Source: SIG480 sp045539475 (GTDB lineage: Bacteria; Bacillota; Clostridia; Oscillospirales; JAAYXM01). From it: DNA of 64,000 nucleotides. The DNA is taken from assembly GCA_045539475.1 (NCBI GenBank), contig JAZQFJ010000010.1:75901-139900 (forward strand), in the 5' to 3' direction. Shown piece by piece: positions 27,200 to 34,825 of the stretch (positions are counted from its first letter, which is position 1; every line of letters starts with the position of its first letter). The notes under the pieces are model-generated. The model ran no database searches. It saw only the letters and a list, made by a program, of their open reading frames with translations, and was not told the origin of the DNA. A program made the translations under genes and the position numbers.

Positions 27200-27898
27200 T
27201 TAACAATGTTTTTCATCCCAAGCCTTGCGACACGCCGCTATCATCTCTTCAACCATAGCCGGACGGTCTTTTGCTTTTGCAACACCGGATGATGAACCGG
27301 TTGCATCCGCACCTGCAGCAATTGTATTGTAAACATCCTCACCGCCTGCAATTCCCGCAGCAGTAAGAACAAGAATAGACGGATCAACTTTTTTTACGGA
27401 TTCAGTTGCTGCGCTGACGTATTCCGGACCGACACTTACGCCGGTTCCGATAAGCTCAGACGGCTCTGCTACGATAATATCCGGATGCAGCTGTGCAATC
27501 TTTGACGCGTCTGCCATAGAATCCGCACAAACGATTGTAGTTAAGCCAACGTCGTCAGCACGCTTTATCGTTTCCGCAAGAACATCAAACTCAAGCGGCT
27601 TTTCCACATGGTTGAGCATGACCCCCTCTGCTCCTGCTGCAACAAGTGATTCGGGGAGAATGTCAGCAAGACCTCTTCCGGGAAGAATGGGATCCATATG
27701 AGGAGCAAACACATGTATGTGTTTTGTAGCCTCCGAAACTCTTCTTATGTCAACAACCGGGCACGTAAAAATAATATCCACATTATATTTTTCCGATGCC
27801 TTATCTGCCGCTATTGCCAATTCTAAAATTTCGTCACCGAAAAGATAAGATTTCGGTCCGATTTCGAAGAATGGCGCTTTAATCTTACAATTTGCCAT
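27200..27898 (-). CDS. Triosephosphate isomerase-like protein
   Basis: 232-residue TIM barrel that resembles the short, archaeal-type triosephosphate isomerases. Candidate catalytic residues: K16 (GPKSY), H97 (MLNHVEK) and E145 (VAEPSELIGTG); the phosphate loop is AAGIAGGEDV plus GSSSGVAKAKD. The N-terminal catalytic Asn motif (NxK) of true TIM is not seen. Related proteins isomerise tetrose or other ketose phosphates (for example L-erythrulose-1-phosphate), so the substrate should not be assumed to be a triose. It is transcribed 17 bases behind the SIS gene and 32 bases ahead of yjbQ. Confidence 0.8.
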   Translation of the reverse strand: MANCKIKAPFFEIGPKSYLFGDEILELAIAADKASEKYNVDIIFTCPVVDIRRVSEATKHIHVFAPHMDPILPGRGLADILPESLVAAGAEGVMLNHVEKPLEFDVLAETIKRADDVGLTTIVCADSMADASKIAQLHPDIIVAEPSELIGTGVSVGPEYVSAATESVKKVDPSILVLTAAGIAGGEDVYNTIAAGADATGSSSGVAKAKDRPAMVEEMIAACRKAWDEKHC

Positions 27899-27915
27899 TT
27901 TATATCATCCCTTCT

Positions 27916-28524
27916 TTATAATACACTTTTGTTATTCAATCTTTCTCCGACTGCCCCACCCGGATGGATGAGAGCAAACTGCTCCGCCTGATATCCGGTT
28001 TCTTCAATTATCGCCGCTTGCAGAGCATGAAAAATCATACACAGCGCTGTTGTTGAAGTTGTTCCCTGTGCATTCCATTTATCGGTTTCACGATTGACAT
28101 ACTGCTGCAGCACCACATCTGCCGCTGCAGCCAGTGGTGATTCCATATTTTCAGTAACAGTTATTATGTAAACACCTTTTGCTTTACATATGTCAACTAT
28201 TGGCAAAAGCTCTTTAGTTTTTCCGCCTCGCGACGCAAAAACCATAACATCGCCTTTTTGTAGAAAACCTGTTGCTCCATGAATCGCTTCAGCCGGAGAA
28301 ATGAATCTTGCAGGGCGTTCAATACAACACATCAAATGTGCAAAATGCTGACATATAATCCCCGAATGCCCGCTTCCGGCAGCTCCGATACGCGGTGCAC
28401 TACTTAAAAGCTCTACCGCTTTCCCAAAAGCCTTCTCATCGAAATACTCTTTCATTTTAGCAATACATTCCGATTCGATGTCGAACGCATTCAATGCTGC
28501 GTTCAATGCTACGTTACTAACCAT
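27916..28524 (-). CDS. SIS-domain sugar-phosphate isomerase
   Basis: 202 residues, one SIS domain. Motifs: GAAGSGHSG (phosphate-binding Ser loop, about 48-56), ASRGGKTKELLP, and the C-terminal HPGGAVGERL, which is the KpsF/KdsD-type active-site motif. The CBS domains of KdsD are missing. It could act on arabinose 5-phosphate, a hexulose 6-phosphate or a tetrose phosphate. It is the first gene of a three-gene operon behind a consensus promoter. Confidence 0.85.
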   Translation of the reverse strand: MVSNVALNAALNAFDIESECIAKMKEYFDEKAFGKAVELLSSAPRIGAAGSGHSGIICQHFAHLMCCIERPARFISPAEAIHGATGFLQKGDVMVFASRGGKTKELLPIVDICKAKGVYIITVTENMESPLAAAADVVLQQYVNRETDKWNAQGTTSTTALCMIFHALQAAIIEETGYQAEQFALIHPGGAVGERLNNKSVL

Positions 28525-28574
28525 AAACCGTCGCCTTTCACTTTCGTTTGTGTTTCTTTTTTCTTTCGTTTTAT

Positions 28575-28603
28575 ATTATACATTACTTTCACTTATTCGT
28601 CAA
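28575..28603 (-). promoter_or_regulatory. Sigma-A promoter of the SIS/TIM/yjbQ operon
   Basis: Minus strand TTGACG (28598-28603), 17-base spacer, TATAAT (28575-28580). It is divergent from the GH20 promoter; the -35 elements are about 40 bases apart. Confidence 0.8.
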
Positions 28604-28645
28604 TAAAAAAGATGGTTTATTTTAAAAAAATTGCCTGAATTTGCA

Positions 28646-28674
28646 TTGACACATCTGCAAACGCTTGATATAAT
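28646..28674 (+). promoter_or_regulatory. Sigma-A promoter of the GH20 gene with embedded cre-like half site
   Basis: TTGACA (28646-28651) and TATAAT (28669-28674) are both perfect, spacer 17. The spacer holds TGCAAACGCTTGAT (28656-28669), which matches the left half of a cre/LacI-type site and contains the near-palindrome CAAACGCTTG. Confidence 0.8.
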
Positions 28675-28698
28675 CTTTAAAAACAAGGAGGCAATGTT

Positions 28699-30477
28699 AT
28701 GGACATCAAAAAACTTGCTGAGAAGGTTCTTGGCATTAAATTAAACTTTAAAATCAACGAAATCCGGTGCAACGGCGTTTATGTGGATTACAGCCAAAAC
28801 GCTGCTACAGTCGGCGGATGCAGTAAAACCGCCCTTGCACGCGCATATATGCTTCTCGCTAAAGGAATTTCCGAAGGAAAAAGCGCGTTTAAAATATCTC
28901 AAGAGGCATCTTTTGATACTTGCGGTGTAATGCTTGATATGTCTTTCGGAAGCGTTATGAAGGTTGAATCTGTTAAAAAATATCTTGAATATATGGCTCT
29001 TCACGGAATGAACATGGTTATGCTCTATACCGAAGACACTTATGAAGTAGAAGGATATCCGTACTTCGGATATCAACGCGGAAGATATTCGGTTTCCGAG
29101 CTTCGCGAAATTGACGATTATGCAGCAGAACTCGGAATAGAAGTTATTCCGTGTATCCAGACTTTGGGCCATCTTTCAAAGTTTCTCCGCTACGGCGTCA
29201 ACAATCGCATAAAAGAAAACGACGCAGTTCTTCTTCCCGGTGAAGAAGAAACATATAACCTGATTTCCGAATGCATCAAAACATGCAGGAGTGCTTTCCG
29301 CTCAAAACGTATACATATTGGTTGTGATGAAACTTACGGACTCGGTATGGGAAAAACTTATGCACGTGACGGTTCCCGCAACAAGCTTGAAACGTTTAAA
29401 ATGTTCAACGATCATCTGAGCCGTGTTGTTGATATCTGTGAAGAGTATAATTTCCGCCCGATGATGTGGAGTGATATGTATTTCTCGCTGTTCGCTCCCG
29501 GAAGATCAGAAGATTACGGACTTGAAATAGAAGTTCCGCAACACGCAATTGATGCTGTTCCCGATGTTGATTTAGTTTTTTGGGATTATTATCATGACTA
29601 TAACAAATTCTACTCTGTCAACCTTGAAAAACATATGAAATTCGACAAACACATCCTTTTTGCAGGCGGTATCTGGACATGGAATGGCTTTGTTCCGAAT
29701 TTCAGATATACTTATGATACGGTAAAACCTGCGCTTGAAGAGTGCCTTAATTTCGGAGTTCGCGAGATTTTCGGAACAAGCTGGGCGTATGGTGATATTA
29801 ACCATCATCAGGCACTCCCCTGTCTTGCAATGTATTCGGAATACTGCTGGAGAGGCAAAGAGTGCACCAAAGACGATGTTCACTCTGTTTCTGAATTTGT
29901 TACGAAAGTTCCATTTGGACTGTTGGAAGCTATAAGTGATTTCTTCTGCGGTCTTGAAGGTGATTTTAACTGGGGCAAACTTATTTTGTGGAGCGATCCT
30001 TTAATTAATCTTCTCTGCTATGACATTGATATAAAAAAGGCAGACGGAATTTATAAAAACGCGCTCAAGAATTTTGAAAACTACAAGGACGTAAAAGATA
30101 TCGAATACTACCAAGCTCTTTTTACAGCTCTTGTTGACAAATGTATGATTCACCTTAATCTTCGCGAAAAGTATAAGGCAAATGACCGTGAATGGTTGCG
30201 CAATTTTGCAAATGATACCATTCCTCAGTTTGCATCAGATTTTGAAAGGCTTTACAATCTCCACGAAGAATTATGGCATCGCGACCTTAAAACCAACGGT
30301 TTTGAAAAGCTTGCTGTCCGCTATGCCGGAGCTATTGAGCGCATATGCTATACCGGAAAGGTGATAAACCGTTATCTCGACGGCGAAACGGATGTTATTG
30401 AAGCCTTAGAAGAAGAGCTCATACGCGGAGAGAAGCAGAAATATCTACAGCCCGATCGGGTTATGTACACTTATTGA
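28699..30477 (+). CDS. GH20-like beta-N-acetylhexosaminidase
   Basis: 592 residues, cytoplasmic by lack of signal peptide. The (beta/alpha)8 barrel runs from about 72 (CGVMLDMSFG) to about 390. The acid/base pair is D210-E211 in HIGCDETYG; substrate-pocket tryptophans occur in MMWSDM, VFWDYY, WTWNG and the GTSWAYGD loop. A helical C-terminal domain of about 200 residues follows, as in cytoplasmic exo-hexosaminidases of Firmicutes. Likely releases GlcNAc or GalNAc from imported oligosaccharides. GGAGG lies seven bases before ATG. It is divergent from the SIS operon. Confidence 0.88.
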   Translation: MDIKKLAEKVLGIKLNFKINEIRCNGVYVDYSQNAATVGGCSKTALARAYMLLAKGISEGKSAFKISQEASFDTCGVMLDMSFGSVMKVESVKKYLEYMALHGMNMVMLYTEDTYEVEGYPYFGYQRGRYSVSELREIDDYAAELGIEVIPCIQTLGHLSKFLRYGVNNRIKENDAVLLPGEEETYNLISECIKTCRSAFRSKRIHIGCDETYGLGMGKTYARDGSRNKLETFKMFNDHLSRVVDICEEYNFRPMMWSDMYFSLFAPGRSEDYGLEIEVPQHAIDAVPDVDLVFWDYYHDYNKFYSVNLEKHMKFDKHILFAGGIWTWNGFVPNFRYTYDTVKPALEECLNFGVREIFGTSWAYGDINHHQALPCLAMYSEYCWRGKECTKDDVHSVSEFVTKVPFGLLEAISDFFCGLEGDFNWGKLILWSDPLINLLCYDIDIKKADGIYKNALKNFENYKDVKDIEYYQALFTALVDKCMIHLNLREKYKANDREWLRNFANDTIPQFASDFERLYNLHEELWHRDLKTNGFEKLAVRYAGAIERICYTGKVINRYLDGETDVIEALEEELIRGEKQKYLQPDRVMYTY

Positions 30478-30531
30478 TAGAATTTTTTAGGAATCACAAA
30501 ACGTTCCCCGCAAACATACGCAAACAAACAT

Positions 30532-30576
30532 AAATAACAATAACCTATCCGCAGTATGGATAGGTTATTGTTATTT
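30532..30576. terminator. Bidirectional terminator between GH20 gene and spoIVA
   Basis: Perfect 19-bp stem (30532-30550 with 30558-30576), core AACCTATCC, seven-base loop. It lies between convergent genes and overlaps the spoIVA stop codon by two bases. Confidence 0.85.
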
Positions 30577-32047
30577 ATATGATAATGCAAATCAGACCTG
30601 AGCAGGTTTCGTTTGTTATCCGTTCAACCGCTTCCTTAAGCTTCATTCTCGCATCGTGAGGCATTTTTGAAAGCTTATTATGAAGACCTTCGTTTACGAG
30701 GTCATGCAAGGATTTACCAAAAATATTGGATTCCCATATCTTTTCAGGGGTATCCTCGAATTCACGCAGCATACAAACAACCAGTTCCTCTGACTGTTTT
30801 TCACTTCCGACAATCGGAGCAACCTCTGTTGTTATATCAGCTCTCAGCATATGAATGGACGGAGCGCTGGCACGCAGGCGCACTCCGTATTGACCGCCTT
30901 GCTTAACTATTTCAGGTTGCTCGAGCGTAAGCTCATCAATCTCGGGCATAACAATTCCATATCCGGTCTCTCTCACCTGCGCCAAAGCATCTGCAACACG
31001 CTTATACTCGTCATTTACTTCAGAAAGCCCGGAAAGCAACGGCAAAAGGTCTCCGTCATCATTGATTTCAAAGCCCGTCTGCTTGCTTAAAATTTCGTAA
31101 AATAATCCACGTGGCAGCTCACATTTAGCTTCCGCAACGCCCGTTCCCAAATTAATTGAAGTAACAAATGCATCTGTTACAAGCGTACATTCCTTCATTA
31201 CATCCACGCAACTACTTATATCCCGAATTTTATTTATCTTCTTAGCTCCGCAAAGCACGCAATTATACAGTTCACTTTTTATTTCATGACCATAAGGAAG
31301 TGTATCAAACCATGGCGGCATAAATAAATTCAGCTCAGAAACCGGAAATTCGTACAATACTCCTTTGATTATATCGCGTATTTCAGGCTCGTTGGCATTC
31401 ATGCAATTCATCGCGATACAGGTTACATTATATCTTTCAGTAATATCGGCACACACAGCTTTCGCTGCATCTCCACTCGGATTAGTCGAGTTTACAAGTA
31501 CAATAAAAGGCTTGCCGATTTCAATCAATTCTTCTATAACTCGTCTTTCGGCATCAACATAATCACCGCGCTCTATTTCGCCAATTGTTCCGTCTGTTGT
31601 AATTACTAATCCTATTGTAGAATGCTCGGCTATAACTTTTCTCGTTCCGATTTCCGCCGCCTCGGTCATTGGTATTTCTTGCTCTGACCAAGGCGTCATA
31701 ACCATTCTCGGAGTCTCACCTTCCATAACTCCGATAGCACCATCAACCATATATCCCACGCAATCTATCATACGGACATTAAGCACGGAATTACCGTCAA
31801 GAGATATGCTTACAGCCTCTTCGGGAACAAATTTAGGCTCCGCCGTCATAATCGTTCTGCCCGAGCCGCTCTGCGGCAGCTCATCACGAGCGCGTTCCTT
31901 ACTGTAAACGTTATCAATATTCGGAATTACCAAAGTTTCCATAAACCGCTTTATAAATGTTGATTTACCTGTACGTACCGGTCCCACAACACCTATGTAG
32001 ATATCTCCTTGCGTCCTTTGTGATATATCCTGATATATATTTTCCAC
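30575..32047 (-). CDS. spoIVA: Stage IV sporulation protein A
   Basis: ATPase that polymerises on the forespore surface as the base layer of the spore coat. 490 residues (family about 492), opening IYQDISQRTQGDIYIGVVG split around Walker A GPVRTGKST (22-30), the TRAFAC-like MIDCVGYM, and the hydrophobic conserved C-terminus CSGLICIII. GTG at 32047 follows GGAGG by eight bases. It is a single gene with a sigma-E-like promoter. It proves the organism carries mother-cell sporulation machinery. Confidence 0.98.
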   Translation of the reverse strand: MENIYQDISQRTQGDIYIGVVGPVRTGKSTFIKRFMETLVIPNIDNVYSKERARDELPQSGSGRTIMTAEPKFVPEEAVSISLDGNSVLNVRMIDCVGYMVDGAIGVMEGETPRMVMTPWSEQEIPMTEAAEIGTRKVIAEHSTIGLVITTDGTIGEIERGDYVDAERRVIEELIEIGKPFIVLVNSTNPSGDAAKAVCADITERYNVTCIAMNCMNANEPEIRDIIKGVLYEFPVSELNLFMPPWFDTLPYGHEIKSELYNCVLCGAKKINKIRDISSCVDVMKECTLVTDAFVTSINLGTGVAEAKCELPRGLFYEILSKQTGFEINDDGDLLPLLSGLSEVNDEYKRVADALAQVRETGYGIVMPEIDELTLEQPEIVKQGGQYGVRLRASAPSIHMLRADITTEVAPIVGSEKQSEELVVCMLREFEDTPEKIWESNIFGKSLHDLVNEGLHNKLSKMPHDARMKLKEAVERITNETCSGLICIII

Positions 32048-32081
32048 AAGACATTCCTCCCATTTTCATTAAGCTATAATA

Positions 32082-32110
32082 ACTATATGGAAGAAAAGCG
32101 GATATTATGA
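32082..32110 (-). promoter_or_regulatory. Putative sigma-E promoter of spoIVA
   Basis: On the minus strand TCATAAT (32104-32110), a 14-base spacer, and CATATAGT (32082-32089) match the sigma-E consensus (KMATATT, CATACAMT) at 6 of 7 and 6 of 8 positions. SpoIVA is a known sigma-E gene in B. subtilis. Confidence 0.6.
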
Positions 32111-32112
32111 CA

Positions 32113-32139
32113 AAAGAGACCTGAAAACCAGGTCTCTTT
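32113..32139 (-). terminator. Terminator of the solute-binding lipoprotein gene
   Basis: 11-bp perfect stem (32113-32123 with 32129-32139) with AGACCTG, five-base loop. It lies seven bases after the stop at 32146 and closes the four-gene surface cluster. Confidence 0.8.
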
Positions 32140-32145
32140 CCGGAA

Positions 32146-33696
32146 TTATTTTACTCTGTTGTATGCAGATTCGTAAGCAGCAAGAACTTCTGCTACACCC
32201 ATTTCTTCAAGAGTTGCTTTGAACTCATCAAACTTTGAAAGCGGCTCGTGACCGAGCATAAATTTTATAAACATTTCATCTGTATATGTCAGCAATGCGG
32301 TTCTGTACATATCCATAACTGCCTGTTCATCGTCGTTAAAATCAAGCCATTCAGTAACCGGATAATACGGAAGCGCATATCCTTTTACTATGTCCTCGCT
32401 TTCAAGAGTTGCTTCAGACTGCATTGCCTCCGCGGCAAGAGGATCAAGACGGCAGAATGTTCCGTAAAGCTGGAAACCATACATAGTGTTCGGCATAGTT
32501 CCGTTCTCATCTGTTATAAACTTTTTCTTACCGTCTACCACCTCGTATGTTTCGCCTTCTTTTCCCCACGAAACAAGCTCCATAGCCTCATCGGTATACA
32601 TCCAGTCAAGGAATTTTGCTGCATTTGCTATTCCTTTCTCTCTTCCGGAATCAGGAATAGATAAGCCTATCATTTCGATATCTCCGCGTTCAATCATATG
32701 AACACCCTTTTCAGAATTTGCAACAGGCGGAACAAAAGCCTGAATCTTAAACTCAGGGTTATTTCCATGCGCAAGCTGATTGTAATTATCTATTCGAAGT
32801 TGGAGATGTGGGATGATGAATGTCTTTCCGGTAAGAACAAGCTCATCAAAAGTATTGCTGTTCATTGAATCACAGTCTGCCGGCATAAGTTTTTCTTCTA
32901 TCATCTTCTTGTAGAATGTAAGCATTTCAACAGCTGTATCCTGCATTGCGCCCCAGTACCATTTTCCATCGTCATGGTCATAGTAAGCAGTGTATTCCCA
33001 CCATTTATCGAAAGATGAACCGGGAAGTTCAAACAGATAAGGCTTGCTGCGCGTAGAGAACGGATAAGAATCAGGATATAGCTCTTTTAATTTTTTTGAT
33101 ACTTCATAAATCTCATCAAATGTTTCAGGCGCCTTCAAATTGTGTTTTTCAAAGACATCCTGACGGTAAAGCCATGCACGCATACGTGTTTTGCCTTCGC
33201 GGCCTGTTCCGGGAGTGTAATATATTTTTCCGTCTGCACGCTTTCTCGGTGCCACTGCAACTGCATATTCTTCTTCCGAGAGGGAGTTTTTCCATGCATT
33301 GTAATTCGGCATATAAGCCTCTAAATCTTCAAAAGCGACAAGCCCGTCTTTTGCATATTTAGCATGTGCAGCAAGTGTTCCAAATGCGATCAAATCCGGA
33401 AGTTCATCTCGAGCCGCAAACATAAGCGGGAATTTTGTGTTTGCATCGGATGCCGGAATCGGAGTGATATCAAGAGTCGCTCCTGATCCCTCCTGCATAT
33501 ACTCCCAGATTTTCCAATCCTCACGGACAGGCCAAGTTGCTGATGATGTAACAAGGAACTCAATTACATCGTCTTTTGTAAGAGGTTCGTTTGCGCCTTC
33601 ACCGGAAAGCACGGTTTTTCCGCCGTTACCACCGCACGCACAAAGCGCAAGAGTCATAACCAAGGCAAGAAGCAAAGCACTAATACGTTTTTTCAT
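32146..33696 (-). CDS. Extracellular solute-binding lipoprotein (ABC sugar importer type)
   Basis: 516 residues from ATG 33696. Lipoprotein signal peptide with lipobox LCAC (C21), followed by a Gly/Asn spacer. The rest resembles large family 1 solute-binding proteins of Firmicutes oligosaccharide importers (LipO type), with aromatic-rich parts (KWWEYTAYYDHDDGKWYWG). The alternative TTG at 33705 is too close to the ribosome binding site. The permease pair that normally accompanies these proteins is absent here; instead the upstream genes are the GDPD-like and SLH-protein genes. Ligand unknown, probably an oligosaccharide. Confidence 0.88.
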   Translation of the reverse strand: MKKRISALLLALVMTLALCACGGNGGKTVLSGEGANEPLTKDDVIEFLVTSSATWPVREDWKIWEYMQEGSGATLDITPIPASDANTKFPLMFAARDELPDLIAFGTLAAHAKYAKDGLVAFEDLEAYMPNYNAWKNSLSEEEYAVAVAPRKRADGKIYYTPGTGREGKTRMRAWLYRQDVFEKHNLKAPETFDEIYEVSKKLKELYPDSYPFSTRSKPYLFELPGSSFDKWWEYTAYYDHDDGKWYWGAMQDTAVEMLTFYKKMIEEKLMPADCDSMNSNTFDELVLTGKTFIIPHLQLRIDNYNQLAHGNNPEFKIQAFVPPVANSEKGVHMIERGDIEMIGLSIPDSGREKGIANAAKFLDWMYTDEAMELVSWGKEGETYEVVDGKKKFITDENGTMPNTMYGFQLYGTFCRLDPLAAEAMQSEATLESEDIVKGYALPYYPVTEWLDFNDDEQAVMDMYRTALLTYTDEMFIKFMLGHEPLSKFDEFKATLEEMGVAEVLAAYESAYNRVK

Positions 33697-33712
33697 AATC
33701 TTCAATCTCCTT

Positions 33713-34807
33713 TTAAATATTTACATTAACATAATAAATTCCGTCTTTTCCGTTTGTATCAAGCTTTATGGAATTATCCTCAAAGCAAATGCGGCAATTC
33801 TTATTTTCTTTGCAATTTACGCAGATATCAAACGGAAGTTTGTTGAGCCACAAAAGAGGAAGTGCATCATCATAGCCGTAACTGCTGCCGTTATTCCTTA
33901 TGTCAGTGACCAAAACGATGCCGTCAGAGGTAGTAATGTCCGCCGTCATTCTATCCGATCCCAAAATGTTTTCAAAACTTGCTTTCCCATCTTTAACATT
34001 TACCGCAAACTGGATATCTGTTCTTGTGTATGGAAGACAAGGACGCGCTAATTGAAATCCCTGAACGCCACGGTCTGTTAACCAACAGTAATCGGAATAT
34101 TTCCTTAAAATTGCCACATGAACTTGCACGTCATTCTGTCTTGCATACTCTATTGCATCAATAGAAGCTTCCCAGAATTCTTTCGTTTTTTCATGATCGC
34201 AGAAAAACAGGTTTACAATCCCGTGTTTGAACGGAATAACCCCGTCAACCATTTCCTTTGTGAGAACAACGCCCTTTTCAAAAACATTGGACAGCGGAAT
34301 TTCATCGGTATATTTGCTTGCTTCTTGAAGAGTTTCCAACGTGAACGAATTGATTACACAATGGTTTTCCATATTATATTTTCTGACGATTCTGAATGTT
34401 TCAGCCACGAGTTCTTTTATCTTGTTGTCACGGAGTGTTATATAGACAATCTTGCCATATTCTTTACAGATACGCACAAAAGTTTCAAAATCGCACACCT
34501 TTGCATAATGCCTCATTGCCTCGTATTCCGCGCTGTATTCAAGCCCCATTACATAATCATAGGTAAGATCAAGAAACGGCAGACAGTTGTCTTTATCAAA
34601 CTTACCGATGCGTCCGTTTTCATCAAGTGTAATCCCTGCATCGTGGCACATCACAAGCTTATTATCCTTTGTGATTCGCACATCACCTTTAATTGAGTTG
34701 AAACCAAGATGCGAGGCAAGTTGATAGTGTTCTGCTGTATTAATGGGTGCAAGACCTATCTGGGAATATGCTGTTTTCATAATCTCTGCATTAAAATCAA
34801 ATTTCAT
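33713..34807 (-). CDS. GDPD-like TIM-barrel protein with degenerate active site
   Basis: 364 residues. The TIM barrel resembles glycerophosphodiester phosphodiesterases: LGFNSIKGDVRITKDNKLV lines up with the family's second motif and MCHD keeps the general-base His (H55). But the first motif HRG is replaced by IGL (17-19), PENT is PINT (21-24), and the metal Glu of ExD is K40. Cysteines are frequent at the C-terminus (CVNCKENKNCRICF, about 335-350). No signal peptide. It is 16 bases ahead of the lipoprotein gene and 18 after the SLH gene. Catalysis on phosphodiesters is doubtful; it may bind or have a changed reaction. Confidence 0.75.
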   Translation of the reverse strand: MKFDFNAEIMKTAYSQIGLAPINTAEHYQLASHLGFNSIKGDVRITKDNKLVMCHDAGITLDENGRIGKFDKDNCLPFLDLTYDYVMGLEYSAEYEAMRHYAKVCDFETFVRICKEYGKIVYITLRDNKIKELVAETFRIVRKYNMENHCVINSFTLETLQEASKYTDEIPLSNVFEKGVVLTKEMVDGVIPFKHGIVNLFFCDHEKTKEFWEASIDAIEYARQNDVQVHVAILRKYSDYCWLTDRGVQGFQLARPCLPYTRTDIQFAVNVKDGKASFENILGSDRMTADITTSDGIVLVTDIRNNGSSYGYDDALPLLWLNKLPFDICVNCKENKNCRICFEDNSIKLDTNGKDGIYYVNVNI

Positions 34808-34825
34808 GTTTTTTCTCCATTTCTT

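Noticed and set aside
33437..34051. 204-codon plus-strand frame spanning two genes
   Set aside because: Overlaps the real lipoprotein and GDPD-like genes on the other strand; no motif or site.
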